A stretch of DNA of 64,000 nt from Bacteroides sp. (GTDB lineage: Bacteria > Bacteroidota > Bacteroidia > Bacteroidales > Bacteroidaceae), in NCBI RefSeq assembly GCF_030151085.1, contig NZ_JASLER010000044.1, positions 52,122-116,121 on the forward strand. The letters are read 5' to 3'. Each line of letters starts with the position of its first letter. The first letter of the stretch is position 1. Positions 18,164 to 27,314 of this stretch are shown piece by piece. Position numbers and translations under genes: made by a program. The notes beneath the pieces are model-generated. The model saw only the letters and a program-made list of their open reading frames with translations. It did no database searches and was not told the origin of the DNA.

Positions 18164-18652
18164 ATGGAGAAGGTGGAGATAAAGAGTGAAAAGGTAAGAA
18201 CTTTAATGGGTAAAATACCACCTATAATTATTAGGATGGGCAATATTTGTATCCTTGGAATCATTATTATTTTATTCATTTCAAGCTGTATAATCAAGAT
18301 GCCAACAACGGTATCAGCTGACGCCATAGCCAGAAACAAACAAGGTTATATGAAAATTTATATCCAGTCTATTTCCGAAGTAATAGAAACGCCAATCCAC
18401 AAAGGATGTATTGTAAAAATCTATAATCAAAATAGATTATTAACAAAAGGCTTTTTATCAGATGAAATAAATACTATCGTAATAACAGAAAATGGCCAAA
18501 AGCTTGAAAAAGAAATATTAGTAGATGAAGAATCAACCAACAGGAAGATCAATATAAAATCTCTAGGAGAATGCCATCTGAAAGCAACTATAGAAATAAA
18601 GAAAGAATCTCTCATAGAAAGAATTATAGGAATACATTCCTTCACTGACTAA
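18164..18652 (+). CDS. Very short HlyD-like membrane protein of the export locus
   Basis: 162 residues beginning with charged residues and the LMGKIPPIIIRMGN motif typical of the start of Bacteroidetes HlyD-type adaptors, then one membrane span at about residues 27-45. The rest is a small beta-rich region (VSADAIARNKQGYMKIYI...). Normal adaptors have about 400 residues with a long coiled hairpin and paired lipoyl domains, which are absent here. The gene begins one base after the exporter stop and has a normal stop, so it may be a natural minimal adaptor rather than debris. Confidence 0.65.
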   Translation: MEKVEIKSEKVRTLMGKIPPIIIRMGNICILGIIIILFISSCIIKMPTTVSADAIARNKQGYMKIYIQSISEVIETPIHKGCIVKIYNQNRLLTKGFLSDEINTIVITENGQKLEKEILVDEESTNRKINIKSLGECHLKATIEIKKESLIERIIGIHSFTD

Positions 18653-18700
18653 GCACATCTTTGTTTTATACATCAAAACCAAACTTTTCTCTTCAGATTG

Positions 18701-18731
18701 TTGCACTTAGTGAAAGTTTATCTTATTTTTG
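18701..18731 (+). promoter_or_regulatory. Promoter of the XRE-cupin gene
   Basis: TTG at 18701 and TATTTTTG at 18724-18731 are spaced by 20 bp. It marks the end of the peptide locus. Confidence 0.6.
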
Positions 18732-18780
18732 CGACTTAACAACTATAAATCATAACCTTTAGACTGAAAATACTTTCATT

Positions 18781-19356
18781 ATGGATACAAGTAAGATTGT
18801 AGGAGAAAAGATTAAGGCGCTCCGCGAGAGCCAATCTATTGGCATAGAAGAATTGGCACAACGTTCGGGACTTGCCATCGAGCAGATCGAACGCATAGAA
18901 AATAACATTGACCTGCCATCGCTGGCACCGCTTATCAAGATTGCGCGTGTGCTTGGTGTACGTCTCGGTACTTTCCTGGACGATCAGGATGAAACCGGTC
19001 CGGTAGTATGCCGCAAATCGGAAGCTCAAGACAGCATCAGCTTCTCCAACAATGCTATCCAAAGCCGTAAACACATGGAATATCATTCTCTCTCCAAGTC
19101 TAAAGCAGATCGCCACATGGAGCCATTCATCATTGATGTTGCGCCTACCCAAGACAGTGATTTCGTGCTTTCATCACACGAAGGAGAAGAATTCATCATG
19201 GTTATGGAAGGCATCATGGAAATCAGCTATGGCAAAAGCTCTTATCTGCTCGAAGAAGGAGATAGTATTTATTATGACTCTATTGTCCCACATCACGTAC
19301 ATGCTTACGAAGGACAAGCGGCAAAAATACTTGCAGTAATTTATACACCAATTTAA
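18781..19356 (+). CDS. XRE-family regulator with C-terminal cupin domain
   Basis: A 191-residue transcriptional regulator. The N-terminal helix-turn-helix covers about residues 7-63 (SIGIEELAQRSGLAIEQIERIE). A small cupin barrel covers residues 115-189 (GEEFIMVMEGIMEI, EEGDSIYYDSIVPHHVHAY) and probably binds a small ligand. It precedes an acyl-CoA ligase gene on the same strand, 118 bases away, and this pairing suggests that it controls the ligase in response to a fatty-acid or related ligand, which is inference. Confidence 0.9.
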   Translation: MDTSKIVGEKIKALRESQSIGIEELAQRSGLAIEQIERIENNIDLPSLAPLIKIARVLGVRLGTFLDDQDETGPVVCRKSEAQDSISFSNNAIQSRKHMEYHSLSKSKADRHMEPFIIDVAPTQDSDFVLSSHEGEEFIMVMEGIMEISYGKSSYLLEEGDSIYYDSIVPHHVHAYEGQAAKILAVIYTPI

Positions 19357-19364
19357 TAAATGAA

Positions 19365-19465
19365 GAACGAAAATGAAGAATGAAGAATTACCATGCGGCA
19401 CAACATCGCTACTGATATTCTTCATTTTTCATTTTCGCTCATCCTTAATTCTTAATTCTTAATTC
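19365..19465. repeat. Inverted and tandem AT-rich repeat in the XRE-ligase spacer
   Basis: The arms 19365-19388 and 19417-19440 are inverted copies matching at 22 of 24 positions (GAACGAAAATGAAGAATG type). They are followed by three CTTAATT heptamers from 19444. The pattern recalls the ahcY-YfhO spacer at 24346. Confidence 0.75.
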
Positions 19466-19474
19466 TTCATTTAA

Positions 19475-21121
19475 ATGTTATACGAAAGAACGCTCGGCCA
19501 ATGGTTGGAGCACTGGGCAGAAACTACGCCCGATAAAGAATATATCGTTTATTCTGATCGCAATCTGCGCTTCACTTGGAGCCAATTCAACCGTCGGGTA
19601 GACGATATGGCAAAAGGTCTCATCGCCATTGGTGTGGAACGGGGAACACACGTCGGCATTTGGGCTGCAAATGTACCGGACTGGTTGACGTTGCTATATG
19701 CTTGCGCCAAGATAGGAGCCGTATATGTAACTGTAAACACAAACTACAAACAGGCGGAACTTGAATATCTGTGTGAGAACTCTGATATGCACACTCTTTG
19801 TATCGTCAATGGCGAAAAGGATAGTGATTTTGTACAGATGACCTACAACATGCTTCCCGAACTTAAAACCTGCCAACGCGGACATCTGAAAAGTGAACGT
19901 TTCCCGTATATGAAAAATGTGATCTATGTGGGGCAGGAGAAACATCGGGGCATGTATAATACCACCGAAATACTACTGCTGGGCGATAATGTAAAAGACA
20001 GCCGCCTGGACGAACTCAAGAGCCAAGTCGATTGCCACGATGTAGTCAACATGCAATATACTTCCGGTACTACCGGTTTCCCGAAAGGTGTTATGCTGAC
20101 TCATTACAACATAGCCAATAACGGTTACCTGACCGGTGAACACATGAAGTTTACCGCCGACGACAAGCTATGCGTCTGTGTACCCTTGTTTCACTGCTTC
20201 GGCGTAGTGCTTGCTACAATGAACTGCCTGACACATGGTTGTACGGAAGTAATAGTAGAACGTTTCAACCCGCTAGTGGTACTTGCATCTATTCACAAAG
20301 AACGTTGCACGGCACTCTACGGAGTACCTACGATGTTCATTGCCGAATTGAATCATCCTATGTTCGATATGTTCGATATGTCTAGCCTGCGCACAGGCAT
20401 CATGGCAGGTTCCCTCTGTCCGGTAGAGCTGATGAAAAAGGTGGAAGAAAAGATGTTTATGAAGGTTACCAGCGTCTACGGACTGACAGAAGCTTCGCCC
20501 GGAATGACCGCCACCCGTATTGAAGACCCGTTTGATGCTCGTTGCAATACAGTGGGGTATGATTTTGAACACACGGAAGTCAGAGTAATCGATCCTGAAA
20601 CCGGCGAAGAATGTCCTATCGGCATGCAAGGTGAAATGTGTAATCGTGGATATAATACAATGAAAGGGTATTATAAGAATCCGCAAGCAACTGCCGAAGT
20701 TATTGATAAAAACAATTTCCTGCATTCCGGAGACTTAGGAGTAAAAGATGAAGATGGCAACTATCGCATTACAGGACGTATAAAAGATATGATTATCCGT
20801 GGCGGTGAAAACATTTATCCCCGTGAAATAGAAGAATTCCTTTACCAACTGACTGGAGTAAAAGATGTACAAGTAGCCGGTATTCCCTCGAAGAAGTACG
20901 GAGAAGAAGTCGGCGCATTCATCATCCTGCATGAAGGTGTAGATATACACGAGTCCGATGTACGCGACTTCTGCACGGGTAAAATATCACGTTATAAAAT
21001 ACCTAAATACATCTTCTTTGTAGAAGAATTCCCAATGACCGGAAGCGGTAAGATACAAAAGTTCAGATTGAAAGACCTGGGATTGCAGATTTGCAAAGAA
21101 CAGGGAATAGATATTATATAA
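19475..21121 (+). CDS. AMP-binding acyl-CoA ligase
   Basis: A 548-residue enzyme that activates a carboxylic acid as acyl-AMP and then acyl-CoA. The AMP-binding motif YTSGTTGFPKG is at about residues 194-204, VYGLTEASP near 344, and the C-terminal hinge and catalytic part includes GRIKDMIIRGGENIYPREIEEF and GSGKIQKF with the catalytic Lys. Sequence style is that of medium or long chain fatty-acid ligases. It probably forms a unit with the XRE-cupin gene upstream. Confidence 0.93.
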   Translation: MLYERTLGQWLEHWAETTPDKEYIVYSDRNLRFTWSQFNRRVDDMAKGLIAIGVERGTHVGIWAANVPDWLTLLYACAKIGAVYVTVNTNYKQAELEYLCENSDMHTLCIVNGEKDSDFVQMTYNMLPELKTCQRGHLKSERFPYMKNVIYVGQEKHRGMYNTTEILLLGDNVKDSRLDELKSQVDCHDVVNMQYTSGTTGFPKGVMLTHYNIANNGYLTGEHMKFTADDKLCVCVPLFHCFGVVLATMNCLTHGCTEVIVERFNPLVVLASIHKERCTALYGVPTMFIAELNHPMFDMFDMSSLRTGIMAGSLCPVELMKKVEEKMFMKVTSVYGLTEASPGMTATRIEDPFDARCNTVGYDFEHTEVRVIDPETGEECPIGMQGEMCNRGYNTMKGYYKNPQATAEVIDKNNFLHSGDLGVKDEDGNYRITGRIKDMIIRGGENIYPREIEEFLYQLTGVKDVQVAGIPSKKYGEEVGAFIILHEGVDIHESDVRDFCTGKISRYKIPKYIFFVEEFPMTGSGKIQKFRLKDLGLQICKEQGIDII

Positions 21122-21133
21122 GAAGTTCTCTCA

Positions 21134-21163
21134 CCCCTCGGTCCCTTTCAAGGGAGTGAGGGG
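21134..21163. terminator. Hairpin between convergent ligase and kinase genes
   Basis: CCCCTC/GAGGGG and CCCTT/AAGGG stems separated by a 3-by-3 internal loop occupy almost the whole 44-base gap between the two stop codons. Confidence 0.7.
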
Positions 21164-21165
21164 AA

Positions 21166-22743
21166 TTAAACACTAAGTGGCAACGTAAAATAAAATGCGG
21201 TACCTACCCCTTCGGTAGATCGTGCCCAAATACGTCCGCCCATAAGTTCCACCAACATTCTACAGATGGTCAGTCCGAGACCGGTTCCTTGTGCAAAGTT
21301 ATCAACCTTACCAAAGCGCTGGAATATAGTTGCAATTCGGTTGGCGGCAATGCCAATTCCACTATCTTTCACATAAAATTGCACCACATCACCCCGCAAC
21401 TGACAACCAAAATGTATCTCTCCGGAAACAGTAAACTTTATGGCATTGCTCAATAAGTTCGTCAAGATTTGAGTCAAGCGAATTTTATCACTAACAATAC
21501 ACAAGTTCCGTTCTACTTCATCGAGCTTCAGTTGAACGCCTTTCGCCGTCTTTTTATAGAACTGATTATACTCTTTCGTGAAAATGGTATATAAATTAAT
21601 CTCTTCTTTTGATAAGTCCATCACCCCGGCTTCCAATGAAGAAAGGTCAATTATATCGTTGAACAAATTCAGCAGCAACTCAGAGTTCTTTTCTATGATA
21701 TAGCTATATTCTTCTTTCTCAGTCTCATCTCCCGGATTAATTACCAATCTGGAGAAACCGACAATAGCATTCAACGGAGTACGTATCTCATGGCTCATAT
21801 TAGCAAGAAAAGCAGATTTCAATCGATCCGATTCTTCGGCTCGCTCCCGTGCAGCTATCAGTTCTTTTTCCGTTTGCTTCAAACCTGTTATATCCCATGA
21901 AATGCCTATCAGGTATGAATCGCCATTCGGAGAATCCGCCATCAGTTTTGAAGTATGTACAATCCGTTTATCACCGTTTGCACTTGTATAAACCTCTTCA
22001 AATTCTTTGAAGCCGAGTCTCTGCGTCTCAAGATCGTCTTTGCGGAACCTCTCTCTGTCTGCTGAATCGGGGAATATTTCAAAATCGGTATGCCCTACAG
22101 CTTTTTCAGCCGATATACCGGAGTGTTTAACGAAGTCTTTGTTCCAATACAAATAACGGAAATCATCCTTGGCGTCCTTAACAAACAGATAAACAGGAAT
22201 ATTATCCAGGATTGCGCCCATTATAGAATTTAAGCGGACGATCTCTTGTTGTTGTTTTGCACTTTCAAATTCCGATTTAACCCTTCTTGTTACATCTTGG
22301 CATACACATAACAAATATTGATCTCCTAACGGACAAATTCTGTTATCAAAATAGTGCAATTCACCTTCGAATATTAAAGAGTGCTGGGCGGTATGTGTTT
22401 CTTTCGTACGTTTCACTTCTTCCATATTGGCAAAGATGACGTCATAAGCATCTCCCGTCACGATATCTTCAAGTTTGGAACAACACAAACCTTCATTGGA
22501 AAGACCTTCAATATGATTAGTACCGGGAGCAGAAACTAATGCTACACAATTCGCATCATAATCAAATACAGTTATCATATCAGGAATTGTCTCCAATATC
22601 TCCCGAGCATATCGTTCACGGAATTGTCCTTGCGAATTATTCTCACAAGGATTATCCTGAATGGAGCATCTTTCTAATTTTTGTTCCAGATGGTAGATGA
22701 TGTCCAATAACTCTTCTTTTGTCTTGTTCCTGTAATCGCCCAT
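21166..22743 (-). CDS. Cytoplasmic PAS-domain sensor histidine kinase
   Basis: A 525-residue kinase without signal or membrane span. A coiled start is followed by two PAS domains (about residues 47-150 and 175-290), the second with VFVKDAKDDFRYLYWNKDF style ligand-pocket sequence. The H-box is MSHEIRTPLNAIVGF near residue 320, with ATP-binding boxes LLSNAIKFT, DSGIGI and GTGLGLTICR. No receiver domain and no adjacent regulator, so it is an orphan kinase. Divergent from ahcY. Confidence 0.92.
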   Translation of the reverse strand: MGDYRNKTKEELLDIIYHLEQKLERCSIQDNPCENNSQGQFRERYAREILETIPDMITVFDYDANCVALVSAPGTNHIEGLSNEGLCCSKLEDIVTGDAYDVIFANMEEVKRTKETHTAQHSLIFEGELHYFDNRICPLGDQYLLCVCQDVTRRVKSEFESAKQQQEIVRLNSIMGAILDNIPVYLFVKDAKDDFRYLYWNKDFVKHSGISAEKAVGHTDFEIFPDSADRERFRKDDLETQRLGFKEFEEVYTSANGDKRIVHTSKLMADSPNGDSYLIGISWDITGLKQTEKELIAARERAEESDRLKSAFLANMSHEIRTPLNAIVGFSRLVINPGDETEKEEYSYIIEKNSELLLNLFNDIIDLSSLEAGVMDLSKEEINLYTIFTKEYNQFYKKTAKGVQLKLDEVERNLCIVSDKIRLTQILTNLLSNAIKFTVSGEIHFGCQLRGDVVQFYVKDSGIGIAANRIATIFQRFGKVDNFAQGTGLGLTICRMLVELMGGRIWARSTEGVGTAFYFTLPLSV

Positions 22744-22790
22744 TTCAATAAATGATAGAGTCTGATCATATTTTACAATTATCGTGGCTA

Positions 22791-22798
22791 CAAATATA
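22791..22798 (-). promoter_or_regulatory. -7 element of the PAS kinase gene
   Basis: Reads TATATTTG on the minus strand, 47 bases upstream of ATG 22743. Confidence 0.55.
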
Positions 22799-22881
22799 CT
22801 GTAAAAAATGATTGCATCAACATTTGTTTTTACTTTTATTTAAAAAATGACAAAGCTTTTGCCCTACTAATCAGAATGTTC

Positions 22882-22889
22882 TATCTTTG
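22882..22889 (+). promoter_or_regulatory. -7 element (TATCTTTG) of ahcY
   Basis: Exact TAnnTTTG match 29 bases before ATG 22919. Confidence 0.6.
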
Positions 22890-22918
22890 CACCACTTTTT
22901 AATTAAAATCAAACATTT

Positions 22919-24337
22919 ATGTCTAAAGAATTATTCTCTACTCTGCCTTACAAAGTGGCAGATATTACGCTTGCCGACTTCGGTCGCAAGGAAATCGATC
23001 TGGCAGAAAAAGAAATGCCCGGCCTCATGGCTCTTCGCGAAAAGTATGGAGAAACAAAACCGTTGAAAGGTGCTCGTATCATGGGCTCACTGCACATGAC
23101 TATCCAAACTGCGGTATTAATCGAAACCCTTGTGGCACTGGGCGCAGAAGTACGCTGGTGTTCCTGCAATATATACTCTACTCAAGACCATGCCGCTGCT
23201 GCCATTGCTGCCAGCGGAGTAGCAGTTTTTGCCTGGAAAGGTGAAACGTTAGCCGATTATTGGTGGTGTACACTTCAAGCCCTGAACTTTGCCGGCGGTA
23301 AAGGTCCCACAGTTATCGTGGATGATGGAGGAGATGCTACCATGATGATACACGTAGGCTACGATGCCGAAAACAACGCTGCCGTACTGGACAAGGAAGT
23401 ACATGCCGAAGATGAAATAGAGTTGAACGCCATCCTTAAACAGGTTCTGGCTAAAGATAGCGACCGCTGGCATCGTGTAGCAACCGAAGTACGTGGTGTT
23501 TCGGAAGAAACCACTACCGGTGTACACCGTCTGTATCAAATGCAGGAAGAAGGCAAATTGCTGTTCCCAGCATTCAATGTGAATGACTCGGTAACCAAAT
23601 CTAAATTTGATAACCTCTACGGTTGCCGTGAGTCTTTGGCAGATGGTATTAAACGTGCTACCGACGTAATGATTGCCGGTAAAGTAGTTGTTGTTTGTGG
23701 TTACGGTGATGTAGGTAAAGGTTGTTCGCACTCCATGCGTTCCTACGGTGCCCGTGTACTGGTAACCGAAGTCGACCCTATCTGTGCTTTGCAAGCTGCT
23801 ATGGAAGGTTTCGAAGTAGTCACTATGGAAGACGCCTGCGCAGAAGGCAATATCTTTGTAACTACTACCGGCAATATTGACATTATCCGCATCGACCACA
23901 TGGAGAAGATGAAAGACCAAGCCATTGTTTGCAACATCGGTCACTTCGACAATGAGATCCAGGTAGAAGCCCTCAAGCATTTCCCGGGTATCAAGTGCGT
24001 GAACATCAAGCCGCAAGTAGACCGTTATTATTTCCCTGACGGACACAGCATCATCCTGTTAGCTGACGGTCGTTTAGTAAACTTGGGCTGTGCTACCGGT
24101 CACCCGTCTTTCGTAATGAGTAACTCATTCACAAATCAGACATTGGCACAAATCGAGTTGTTCAACAAGAAATATGAAACCAATGTTTATCGTTTGCCCA
24201 AGTATCTGGACGAAGAAGTAGCCCGTCTGCATCTCGAAAAGATTGGCGTAAAACTGACGAAGCTGACTTCTGAACAGGCTGCATACATCGGTGTAAACGT
24301 AGATGGACCGTACAAAGCCGACCACTATCGTTATTAA
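22919..24337 (+). CDS. ahcY: Adenosylhomocysteinase
   Basis: Splits S-adenosylhomocysteine into adenosine and homocysteine, keeping methyl-transfer reactions going. At 472 residues it has the bacterial long form. The NAD-binding motif is VVVCGYGDVGKGCS at about residues 258-271, with substrate-site stretches STQDHAAAAIA near 93 and the C-terminal PYKADHYRY tail characteristic of the family. Own promoter; followed after 100 bases by a YfhO-type gene. Confidence 0.97.
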   Translation: MSKELFSTLPYKVADITLADFGRKEIDLAEKEMPGLMALREKYGETKPLKGARIMGSLHMTIQTAVLIETLVALGAEVRWCSCNIYSTQDHAAAAIAASGVAVFAWKGETLADYWWCTLQALNFAGGKGPTVIVDDGGDATMMIHVGYDAENNAAVLDKEVHAEDEIELNAILKQVLAKDSDRWHRVATEVRGVSEETTTGVHRLYQMQEEGKLLFPAFNVNDSVTKSKFDNLYGCRESLADGIKRATDVMIAGKVVVVCGYGDVGKGCSHSMRSYGARVLVTEVDPICALQAAMEGFEVVTMEDACAEGNIFVTTTGNIDIIRIDHMEKMKDQAIVCNIGHFDNEIQVEALKHFPGIKCVNIKPQVDRYYFPDGHSIILLADGRLVNLGCATGHPSFVMSNSFTNQTLAQIELFNKKYETNVYRLPKYLDEEVARLHLEKIGVKLTKLTSEQAAYIGVNVDGPYKADHYRY

Positions 24338-24345
24338 AGGATCGG

Positions 24346-24432
24346 ACGATTTACAATTTACGATTAAAGTTAGTCTGAGGTTGTGAATTGTAAATCGAAC
24401 TTTCTTCAATCGTAAATCGTAAATTGTCAAAT
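24346..24432. repeat. Inverted AT-rich repeat in the ahcY-YfhO spacer
   Basis: Variants of CGATTTACAATTTACGATT on the left and AATCGTAAATCGTAAATTGT on the right fill the entire spacer and can fold in several registers. Confidence 0.7.
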
Positions 24433-24437
24433 TGTAA

Positions 24438-26942
24438 ATGAAAAAGATTCTTCCTGATTTCCTTGCCATACTGGTATTTGCCGTACTCTCTTTCGCCTAC
24501 TTCTTCCCGGCGGATATAGAGAACCGCATTCTGTTCCAGCACGATATCGCTGCCGGAGCAGGTGCCGGACAAGAAGCGGTACAATATCACGAACAAACGG
24601 GTGAACGTACTCGTTGGACGAACTCTATTTTTGGAGGTATGCCTACCTACCAGATATCTCCGTCCTACGACTCTACCCAGCCATTGCAATGGGTGCAGAA
24701 GGTGTACCAACTTTTCCTGCCCAATTATGTATGCCTTACATTTATCTTGATGCTAGGCTTTTACATCCTATTGCGAGCATTCGGTATACCAGTCTGGCTG
24801 GCGGGATTAGGAGGAATTATATGGGCATTCTCATCCTATTTCTTTATTCTGATATCTGCCGGACATATCTGGAAATTCATCACCTTGGCCTATATACCAC
24901 CTACGATGGCAGGTATTGTGCTTGCTTATCGCGGTAAACTACTATGGGGAGGAATCATTACTGCCCTGTTTATTGCCTTGCAAATCTCATCAAACCACGT
25001 ACAGATGTCCTACTACTTCCTGTTTGTCATCTTGTTCTTCGTGGGGGCTTACTTCGAAGATGCCTGGCGTAACAAAACGCTACCGCAATTCTTCAAGGCA
25101 AGTGCAGTCTTGGTAGTAGCAGCCCTTATCGGGGTAGCAGCCAATCTATCGAATCTTTACCATACTTATACGTACAGTAAAGAAACCATGCGCGGCAAAA
25201 GCGAACTGGTACAAACAGGTGAAGCTGCCAAGCAAGCCAGTGGCGGATTAGAGCGTGATTACATCACTCAATGGAGTTACGGTGTCGATGAAACGTTGAC
25301 TTTACTTGTCCCTAACTTCAAAGGAGGTTCCTCTTTCAACAGACTGAATGAAAGCGAGGTAGCGATGAAGAAGTCCAAACCCGAATACTCACAAATCTAC
25401 AACCTCGGACAGTATTTTGGCGATCAGCCTATGACGTCCGGTCCTGTTTATGTAGGAGCTTTCGTTCTTTTTCTTTTCATCCTGGGATGTTTCATTGTAC
25501 GCGGTCCATTAAAATGGGCATTGATAGGCGCAACCTTCTTCTCCATCGTATTGTCATGGGGTAAGAATTTTATGCCACTCACTGATTTCTTCATTGATTA
25601 CATTCCAATGTATAATAAGTTCCGTGCAGTATCTTCTATCCTTGTAATTGCAGAATTTACTATACCATTACTAGCAATTTTCGCTTTAAAACGTGTACTG
25701 GACGAACCGGAAATTATCAAGAAAGATAAGAAAGCAGTAGGCATCAGCCTAGCACTTACGGCAGGTGTAGCATTATTGATGTTTATCTCTCCGGCAATAT
25801 TCACCAGCTTTGTTCCTGCACAAGAGGTACAAATGTTACAAAATGCCGTTAACCAGCAAATGATACCGGCAAACGAACTTTCGGGTATCATGGCCAGTCT
25901 ATCGGAAATGCGTGCTGCATTGGTTAGTTCCGATGCTATCCGTAGCTTCTTCATTATTATTATTGGTTGTGCTCTGCTTTGGTTCTATGCAACCGGCAAA
26001 TTACGCAAGTCGCTGACTATTGCAGGTATCACTATCCTCTGCTTGGGTGATATGTGGAGTGTGAACAAACGCTATCTTCACGATGACCAGTTTGTTCCCC
26101 GTTCTGCACAAACCGAGACATTTAATAAGACACAAACTGATGAGCTGATTTTGCAAGATAAAAGCCTGAATTACCGTGTACTTAACCTTGCTACCAGTAC
26201 ATTCGACGAGAACAACACCGCCTATTGGCATAAGAGTGTTGGCGGATATCATGCTGCCAAACTACGCCGCTATCAGGAAATGATAGAGAACCACATTTCA
26301 CCTGAAATGCAAGCTGCTTATAGGGAAATTGCTACTGCCGGTGGAGAAATGGATAGTGTAGACGCCTCCAAGTTCCGCGTACTGAATATGTTGAATACAA
26401 AATACTTCATCTTACCTGCCGGACAACAAGGACAAACAGTACCTATCCTTAACCCTTATGCTTATGGTAATGCATGGTTTGTAGATAAAGTTCAATACGT
26501 AGACAACGCCAATCAGGAAATCGAAGCTTTAAAAAACATTCTTCCTACCGAAACAGCTGTAGTAGATGCTCGCTTTAAAGATGCCTTGAAAGGTGCTACT
26601 GAAGTTTACAAAGACAGTCTTTCCAGCATTCAACTGAAAAGTTACGAACCCAACCGTTTGGTTTACGAAACCAATAATGCCAAAGATGGTGTCGCCGTCT
26701 TCTCCGAAATATATTATCCGGATGGCTGGCAAGTAACCATCGACGGAAAACCTACTGATATAGCTCGTGCCAATTATATCCTGCGTACAATGTATGTACC
26801 TGCCGGAAAGCACACTATCGAAATGCGCTTTGACCCGACGAGCCTGCATGTTACAGAAGGCATTGCTTATGGAGCATTAGCACTATTACTGATCGGAATT
26901 ATTGCAGTGGTACTAATAGCCAGAAAGAAGGAATCCAAATAA
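24438..26942 (+). CDS. YfhO-family multi-span membrane protein
   Basis: An 834-residue inner-membrane protein with about a dozen hydrophobic spans and a large soluble loop at about residues 545-800 before the last span. Landmarks are FQHDIAAGAGAGQEAV after the first span, SIFGGMPTYQ, and a late SEIYYPDGWQVTIDGKP motif. YfhO proteins resemble GT-C glycosyltransferases and in Firmicutes take part in lipoteichoic-acid glycosylation; in Bacteroides the acceptor is unknown. Ends with a strong terminator. Confidence 0.9.
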   Translation: MKKILPDFLAILVFAVLSFAYFFPADIENRILFQHDIAAGAGAGQEAVQYHEQTGERTRWTNSIFGGMPTYQISPSYDSTQPLQWVQKVYQLFLPNYVCLTFILMLGFYILLRAFGIPVWLAGLGGIIWAFSSYFFILISAGHIWKFITLAYIPPTMAGIVLAYRGKLLWGGIITALFIALQISSNHVQMSYYFLFVILFFVGAYFEDAWRNKTLPQFFKASAVLVVAALIGVAANLSNLYHTYTYSKETMRGKSELVQTGEAAKQASGGLERDYITQWSYGVDETLTLLVPNFKGGSSFNRLNESEVAMKKSKPEYSQIYNLGQYFGDQPMTSGPVYVGAFVLFLFILGCFIVRGPLKWALIGATFFSIVLSWGKNFMPLTDFFIDYIPMYNKFRAVSSILVIAEFTIPLLAIFALKRVLDEPEIIKKDKKAVGISLALTAGVALLMFISPAIFTSFVPAQEVQMLQNAVNQQMIPANELSGIMASLSEMRAALVSSDAIRSFFIIIIGCALLWFYATGKLRKSLTIAGITILCLGDMWSVNKRYLHDDQFVPRSAQTETFNKTQTDELILQDKSLNYRVLNLATSTFDENNTAYWHKSVGGYHAAKLRRYQEMIENHISPEMQAAYREIATAGGEMDSVDASKFRVLNMLNTKYFILPAGQQGQTVPILNPYAYGNAWFVDKVQYVDNANQEIEALKNILPTETAVVDARFKDALKGATEVYKDSLSSIQLKSYEPNRLVYETNNAKDGVAVFSEIYYPDGWQVTIDGKPTDIARANYILRTMYVPAGKHTIEMRFDPTSLHVTEGIAYGALALLLIGIIAVVLIARKKESK

Positions 26943-26980
26943 ATTGGAATAAATCCGTTAGCGGAATATTCTCTTAATAA

Positions 26981-27027
26981 AGACACTCCCGGTTTCTACT
27001 TTTTATAGAAATCGGGAGTGTCTTTTA
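26981..27027 (+). terminator. Terminator of the YfhO gene
   Basis: An 18-bp stem with one mismatch-type pair (26981-26998 with 27006-27023) followed by TTTTATT. Confidence 0.9.
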
Positions 27028-27075
27028 TTAAAACCAACAGTTTATGCTTTAGAAACTGAACCATAGCATAAAAAA

Positions 27076-27105
27076 ACCGTCTCTACCCTCACGGGTAAAA
27101 ACGGT
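27076..27105 (-). terminator. Hairpin, probable terminator of the rbfA-permease operon
   Basis: ACCGT/ACGGT and ACCC/GGGT stems around TCAC, with a run of T on the minus strand after it. It lies about 210 bases past the permease stop. The rest of 27106-27314 shows no gene. Confidence 0.55.
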
Positions 27106-27314
27106 CCAAGTCAATAATACATGAAAAAACGCTATTTAGAGAGAGTCTCTTCTGTCAATACATAACTATAATATTTCACTATTTCCTATTACAGTCTATT
27201 TCTATTCCGATACAAATGTACATAGTCCTCCCATGAATAGCAAATGAAATCTACGTAGGGGAAGATTTTGCCGACGAGTGGCAAGAAAATGATATAACAA
27301 AACAGAAAAGATAA

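Noticed and set aside
23249..24046. 265-codon open frame on the minus strand inside ahcY
   Set aside because: Antisense shadow of a conserved core gene.
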